From Burkholderiales bacterium (GTDB lineage: Bacteria > Pseudomonadota > Gammaproteobacteria > Burkholderiales > JAEUOS01), in the NCBI GenBank assembly GCA_947456845.1, contig CANGUJ010000129.1, positions 1-9,267 of the forward strand: a DNA stretch of 9,267 nucleotides. The letters are read 5' to 3'. Shown here piece by piece: positions 6,143 to 9,267 of this stretch. The notes below the pieces were generated by a model, which ran no database searches, had not been told where the DNA came from, and saw only the letters and a list, made by a program, of their open reading frames with translations. The position numbers and the translations under genes were made by a program. Position 1 is the stretch's first letter; each line of letters opens with the position of its first letter.

Positions 6143-8157
6143 CAGAAATGGATTCCCTTGAGGAGTTGCTGGAAGGCGACCTGGTCGGCGGTCGGTTCGG
6201 CGGGCCGGGCGGCGCCGTCCTTGCCCTTGGCCGCGTCGGAATCGGGGAACATGCGGAACGAGGTGTTCATGGTGATCTGGGCGATACGCGGCAGGAGCGC
6301 ATGCAGCACCTCGCCGAAGATTCCCAGGCGGGTGGCGATGCGCACCGGCTCATAGACGATGGCTTCGACGATCATGTCGGCCGCCTGCTCCGGGGTGAGG
6401 GTGGGCACGTTGTTGTAGATCTTGGTGGGCGCGATCATGGGCGTCTTCACCAGCGGCATGTTGATGGTGGTGAACTTCACGCCGGTGTCGGCATACTCCG
6501 AGGCCGCGCAGCGGGTGAAGGCATCGAGGGCCGCCTTGGAGGCCACATAGGCGGAAAAGCGCGGTGCGTTGGTGAGCACCCCGATGGAGGAGATGTTGAT
6601 CACCTGCCCCTTGCGCTTCCTGGTCATGCCGGGCAGGAAGGCCAGCGTGACCCGGAGTGCGCCGAAGTAATTCACATGCATGGTGCGCTCGAAGTCGTGG
6701 AAGCGATCCGACGAGTTCTCGATCGCGCGGCGGATCGAGCGGCCGGCGTTGTTGACCAGGATGTCGACGCCGCCATGTTTCTCGTTGACCGTGGCCGCGA
6801 ACTCGGCGCAGGCCTTCTCGTCCCCCACGTCGGCGGAGTAGGTGAAGACCTTCCCGCCGTTCCTGGCGCAGGCCTCGATTTCCGCATGCGCGGCCGCCAG
6901 TTTGTCGGGATCGCGCGCGACGATGACGACGGTGGCGCCGGCCTCGGCGATCTTCTTGGCCGCCGCCAGGCCGATCCCGGAGGAGCCGCCTGTGATCATC
7001 ACGACCTTGCCGCGCACCTTGCCCTTGAGCGAGCGGTCGATGAGCAGGTCCGGGTCGAGGTGGCGCTCCCAGTAATCCCACAGCACCCAGGCATAGGTTT
7101 CCAGGTTCGGGCAGGCGATGCCGGTACCCTTCAACGCCTTGTCGGTTTCACGCGAGTCGAAGCGGGTCGGGTAGTTGACGAACTGCATCATGTCCTCGGG
7201 CAGGCCGAGATCCTTCATTACCGCATTGCGGATGCGCCGCGCCGGGGTGAGCGACATCAGGCTCTTCTTTACCCCGCGCGGGATGAAGCCGAACAGCGCG
7301 GCGTTGATGCGCATCTCCATGCGCGGCGCATGGGCGGCCTTGCAAAAAATGTTCAGGACGTCGCCGACCCGATGCGGGTTCGGGTCGGTCAGGTGGAAGG
7401 CCTTTCCATCGCCCTTCTCCAGGTGCATGATGTGGTCCATCGCATCGACTACGAAATCCACCGGCACGATGTTGATGCGCCCGCCCTCGATGCCGATCGC
7501 GGGCATCCATGGCGGCAGGATCCGGCGCATCTTCTGGATCAGCTTGAAGAAGTAGTAGGGGCCGTCGATCTTGTCCATCTCGCCGGTTTTCGAGTCGCCG
7601 ACCACCAGCCCCGGGCGATAGACCCGCCACGGCATGGCGCATTCCCGGCGGGCGATGGCTTCGGATTCGTGCTTGGTGGCGAAATAGGGATGGTCGAGGT
7701 TCTCGGCTTCCTCGAACATGTCCTCGCGCCATACGCCTTCGTACAGGCCCGCCGCGGCGATGGAAGAGACATGGTGGAAGCGCGCCGCCTTGATCGCATT
7801 GGCGAACTGCACCGCGTTGCGGGTACCGTCGATGTTGCCGGCCTGCTGTTCCTCGGCGCTGGCTTTCAGGTCGTAGATCGCGGCGAGGTGGACGAAATGC
7901 GCCACCTTGCCGGCGAGCTTCTTCCTGTCGCCGGCGGATACGCCGAGTTCGGGCTGGGTCATGTCGCCCATGACCGCGACGGCACGCCGTTCATCCACAC
8001 CCCAGTAGTCGAGCAAGGCGGCGCGTTGCTTGTCGCCGCGGCTGCCGGTGGCGCGCGAAAGAAAGTAGACGACCGTGTTCTCGCGGGAGAGGATCTTGCG
8101 GACCAGCCGCTTGCCGATGAATCCGGACGCGCCGGTGATGAAATATCCCGTACTCAT
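6142..8157 (-). CDS. Two-domain SDR reductase, probable alcohol-forming fatty acyl-CoA reductase
   Basis: The 671 residues hold two fused reductase domains. The N-terminal extended-SDR domain has the nucleotide-binding TGASGFIG (8-15), Ser131/Ser132 and YFATK (Tyr158, Lys162). The C-terminal classical-SDR domain (about 378 on) has TGGSSGIG (389-396), NNAG (469-472), Ser523/Ser524 and YVASK (Tyr537, Lys541). From 468 on it carries blocks that match Acinetobacter Acr1 fatty acyl-CoA reductase as I recall it: NNAGRSIRRA, DRFHDFERTM, INISSIGVL, AYVASKAALDAF and MPLVKTPMIAPTKIY. The layout and length fit Marinobacter Maqu_2507-type enzymes (661 residues), which reduce acyl-CoA to aldehyde and then to alcohol with NADPH. 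Mycobacterial relatives (AcrA1 type) share it. Both active sites look intact. The ATG at 8157 is chosen over TTG 8169 because GGAG (8164-8167) lies 6 bases before it. Substrate is inferred; the less committed name is SDR family oxidoreductase. Confidence 0.85.
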   Translation of the reverse strand: MSTGYFITGASGFIGKRLVRKILSRENTVVYFLSRATGSRGDKQRAALLDYWGVDERRAVAVMGDMTQPELGVSAGDRKKLAGKVAHFVHLAAIYDLKASAEEQQAGNIDGTRNAVQFANAIKAARFHHVSSIAAAGLYEGVWREDMFEEAENLDHPYFATKHESEAIARRECAMPWRVYRPGLVVGDSKTGEMDKIDGPYYFFKLIQKMRRILPPWMPAIGIEGGRINIVPVDFVVDAMDHIMHLEKGDGKAFHLTDPNPHRVGDVLNIFCKAAHAPRMEMRINAALFGFIPRGVKKSLMSLTPARRIRNAVMKDLGLPEDMMQFVNYPTRFDSRETDKALKGTGIACPNLETYAWVLWDYWERHLDPDLLIDRSLKGKVRGKVVMITGGSSGIGLAAAKKIAEAGATVVIVARDPDKLAAAHAEIEACARNGGKVFTYSADVGDEKACAEFAATVNEKHGGVDILVNNAGRSIRRAIENSSDRFHDFERTMHVNYFGALRVTLAFLPGMTRKRKGQVINISSIGVLTNAPRFSAYVASKAALDAFTRCAASEYADTGVKFTTINMPLVKTPMIAPTKIYNNVPTLTPEQAADMIVEAIVYEPVRIATRLGIFGEVLHALLPRIAQITMNTSFRMFPDSDAAKGKDGAARPAEPTADQVAFQQLLKGIHF

Positions 8158-8163
8158 GTCTGT

Positions 8164-8167
8164 CTCC
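8164..8167 (-). promoter_or_regulatory. Ribosome binding site that decides the reductase start
   Basis: The minus strand reads GGAG, 6 bases before the ATG at 8157. The alternative in-frame TTG (8169-8167) overlaps this site and has no site of its own, so the ATG is preferred. The same arrangement (GGAG, 6 bases, ATG) is seen at fadD. Confidence 0.7.
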
Positions 8168-8191
8168 AAAAAGGGTTGCCGCGCCCGATGC

Positions 8192-8197
8192 TATGAT
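8192..8197 (+). promoter_or_regulatory. Weak candidate -10 box in the divergent region
   Basis: TATGAT matches the -10 consensus at five of six bases on the plus strand. It could start a transcript for the hydrolase gene at 8411, with a leader of about 200 bases containing the repeat array. No -35 box is apparent, and another AT-richer spot (TTGTAAAT, 8321-8328) lies closer to the gene. Confidence 0.2.
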
Positions 8198-8211
8198 CGA
8201 CCATGTTTTCC

Positions 8212-8239
8212 CGGGGCGGCAGGCACGGGGCGGCAGGCA
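8212..8239 (+). repeat. Perfect 14-bp tandem duplication
   Basis: CGGGGCGGCAGGCA occurs at 8212-8225 and again, with no spacer, at 8226-8239. It is the left end of the longer 14-bp periodic array in the same intergenic region. Confidence 0.85.
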
Positions 8240-8314
8240 GTGTGTGCCGTTTTTCAGGTGCCGCCTTTTAGGTGCCGATTGGCAGTTGCCGATTGGCCGA
8301 TGCCGCACTCGGCA
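8217..8314. repeat. Array of seven 14-bp units in the divergent intergenic region
   Basis: TGCCG starts at 8245, 8259, 8273, 8287 and 8301, exactly 14 bases apart. Its reverse complement CGGCA starts at 8217 and 8231 in the same 14-base phase. The rest of each unit is degenerate, though the units at 8273 and 8287 share TGCCGATTGGC. The last unit is TGCCG-CACT-CGGCA, a short hairpin, and GTTGCCG (8285-8291) mirrors CGGCAAC (8310-8316). The array lies between the reductase start (8157) and the hydrolase start (8411). It may be an operator array for a regulator, a slippage-made minisatellite or part of a structured leader. The spacing is seen directly; the function is inferred. Confidence 0.7.
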
Positions 8315-8410
8315 ACCCGATTGTAAATGCTGGGCCCGTTCGCGTTTCCGGGCCGCGCCCCCCTTCACACGGCGCATGGTCGCCGTCCACCATCGAGCCA
8401 ACCCGTCGCC

Positions 8411-9267
8411 ATGAGCACAGCCCACGCCGCCTTGTCCGAAAGCCAGCGCCGATCGATGCACGCGATCGGCCCGATATGGGGGCAAGACATCCAGAAGCAC
8501 CGGGACGTGGTGGTCGCCGCCTACAGCCCGGTGCTGGCCGCCGCGCCCAAGGCGGGCGTGACGGTCGCGCGTGACCTGCCCTACGGGGCGCATGCGCGCC
8601 AGGTGCTCGACATCCTGGCGCCTGCGCTCGCCAAAGCCGCGCCGGTGGTGATGTTCGTGCACGGCGGCGCGTTCGTGCGCGGCGACAAGCGCATCAACGA
8701 CGAGATCTACGACAACGTCCTGATCTGGTTTGCGCGGCACGGGTATGTCGGCGTCAATGTCGAGTTCCGGCTCGCGCCGGAAGCGCCATGGCCGGGTGGC
8801 GCCGACGACCTCGCGCGCGCGGTGGCCTGGGTCAAGGCCAACATCGGCGCGCATGGCGGTGATCCGGGTTCGATTTTCGTGATCGGCCATTCCGCCGGCG
8901 GCACCCATGTGGCCACCCATGCCTGGGACCCGGCGGCGGGGTATCTGGGCCGGGATCTCAAGGGCATCGTGCTGCTGTCGGCGCGTTTGCGCGCCGACGT
9001 TCTCGCCGAGAACCCCAACGCGGCCGGCGTGCGCGCCTATTTCGGCGACGAAGAATCCCGCTACGAGGCGCGCTCCCCGCTGATGTACGCGGGCGCAAGC
9101 GCCTTGCCGGTCATGCTGGCGATCGCCCAGTACGAAAACCCGCTGCTCGACCTGTACGGGCTTGAGGCCGCGCACCGCATCGCGGTCGCCCGGCGCAAGG
9201 CGCCGCGCTTCATGCGCCTGGCCGGCCACAACCACATCTCCATCGTGGCGCACTTCAACACGGTCGA
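8411..9267 (+). CDS. Alpha/beta hydrolase (esterase/BD-FAE-like), cut by the window edge
   Basis: The frame is open from ATG 8411 through the right edge, giving 285 residues without a stop. It is a cytoplasmic-looking carboxylesterase-type alpha/beta hydrolase with no signal peptide. The oxyanion segment is HGGAF (84-88), followed by a NVEFRLAPEAPWPGG block (116-130). The nucleophile elbow is GHSAGG with Ser161. The likely acid is Asp247 in YENPLLD, and the base His273 or His275 in GHNHIS. The full triad is therefore present and only the last residues are missing. HGGAF and GHSAGG with a terminal GHNH place it near the BD-FAE and kynurenine-formamidase-like esterases rather than classical HSL (GDSAGG). 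The substrate is not known. No Shine-Dalgarno sequence precedes the ATG, and Met16 is an alternative start. It is divergent from the reductase operon, with the 14-bp array between. Confidence 0.85.
   Translation, partial: MSTAHAALSESQRRSMHAIGPIWGQDIQKHRDVVVAAYSPVLAAAPKAGVTVARDLPYGAHARQVLDILAPALAKAAPVVMFVHGGAFVRGDKRINDEIYDNVLIWFARHGYVGVNVEFRLAPEAPWPGGADDLARAVAWVKANIGAHGGDPGSIFVIGHSAGGTHVATHAWDPAAGYLGRDLKGIVLLSARLRADVLAENPNAAGVRAYFGDEESRYEARSPLMYAGASALPVMLAIAQYENPLLDLYGLEAAHRIAVARRKAPRFMRLAGHNHISIVAHFNTV

Noticed and set aside
6148..8196. Plus-strand open frame of 682 codons opposite the two-domain reductase
   Set aside because: It mirrors the reductase gene almost exactly, is rich in Gly, His, Arg and Asp, and shows no recognisable domain.
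8203..8271. Short plus-strand frame of 22 codons just after the TATGAT box
   Set aside because: It has no ribosome site, lies across the repeats and its composition gives no sign of selection as protein.
8212..8316. CRISPR array
   Set aside because: The repeats are 14 bp with no separate spacers, and no cas genes are present.
7991..9253. Minus-strand open frame of 420 codons across the right divergent region
   Set aside because: It crosses the repeat array and lies antisense to a hydrolase with an intact Ser-Asp-His triad. Its composition is that of a shadow frame.

Overview
The window is GC-rich bacterial DNA with strong G/C bias at third codon positions. It most resembles a betaproteobacterium of the Burkholderiales/Rhodocyclales type. 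The pointers are a Bug-family (tripartite tricarboxylate transporter) solute-binding protein, an FFLEELY-family protein and a FadD very close to the proteobacterial type. No genus can be named from the sequence alone. There are nine well-supported genes, plus a doubtful gene tail at the left edge. No tRNA, rRNA, insertion sequence, phage gene or CRISPR array was seen.

Layout, left to right. Positions 1-179 are gene-poor: a possible gene tail ends at 178, and a 9-bp inverted repeat carries a -10-like box. A small lipoprotein gene (+, 180-704) follows. It converges on a four-gene minus-strand block, read right to left: a lipoprotein with two BamE-like halves (4839-4303), an FFLEELY-family protein (4289-3552), fadD (3462-1780) and a Bug/TctC-like periplasmic binding protein (1690-728). 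A 99-bp divergent promoter region (4840-4938) separates this block from a membrane-anchored lipase-like alpha/beta hydrolase (+, 4939-5805). That gene converges, across a 7-bp-stem GC hairpin, on a translationally coupled minus-strand pair: a 671-residue two-domain reductase (8157-6142) and a 100-residue ABM-domain protein (6142-5840). A 253-bp divergent region with a striking 14-bp periodic repeat leads to a second alpha/beta hydrolase (+, from 8411), which is cut by the right edge.

The genes fit a lipid theme. The two hydrolases could release fatty acids from esters, and FadD would activate them to acyl-CoA. The two-domain reductase has a C-terminal half that closely matches the remembered sequence of Acinetobacter fatty acyl-CoA reductase Acr1. 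Its overall layout matches the alcohol-forming acyl-CoA reductases of Marinobacter (Maqu_2507 type), so it could turn acyl-CoA into fatty alcohol. No wax ester synthase lies in the window, so a wax-ester role is an inference. The most interesting items are this reductase with its coupled ABM partner, and the 14-bp repeat array upstream of it.
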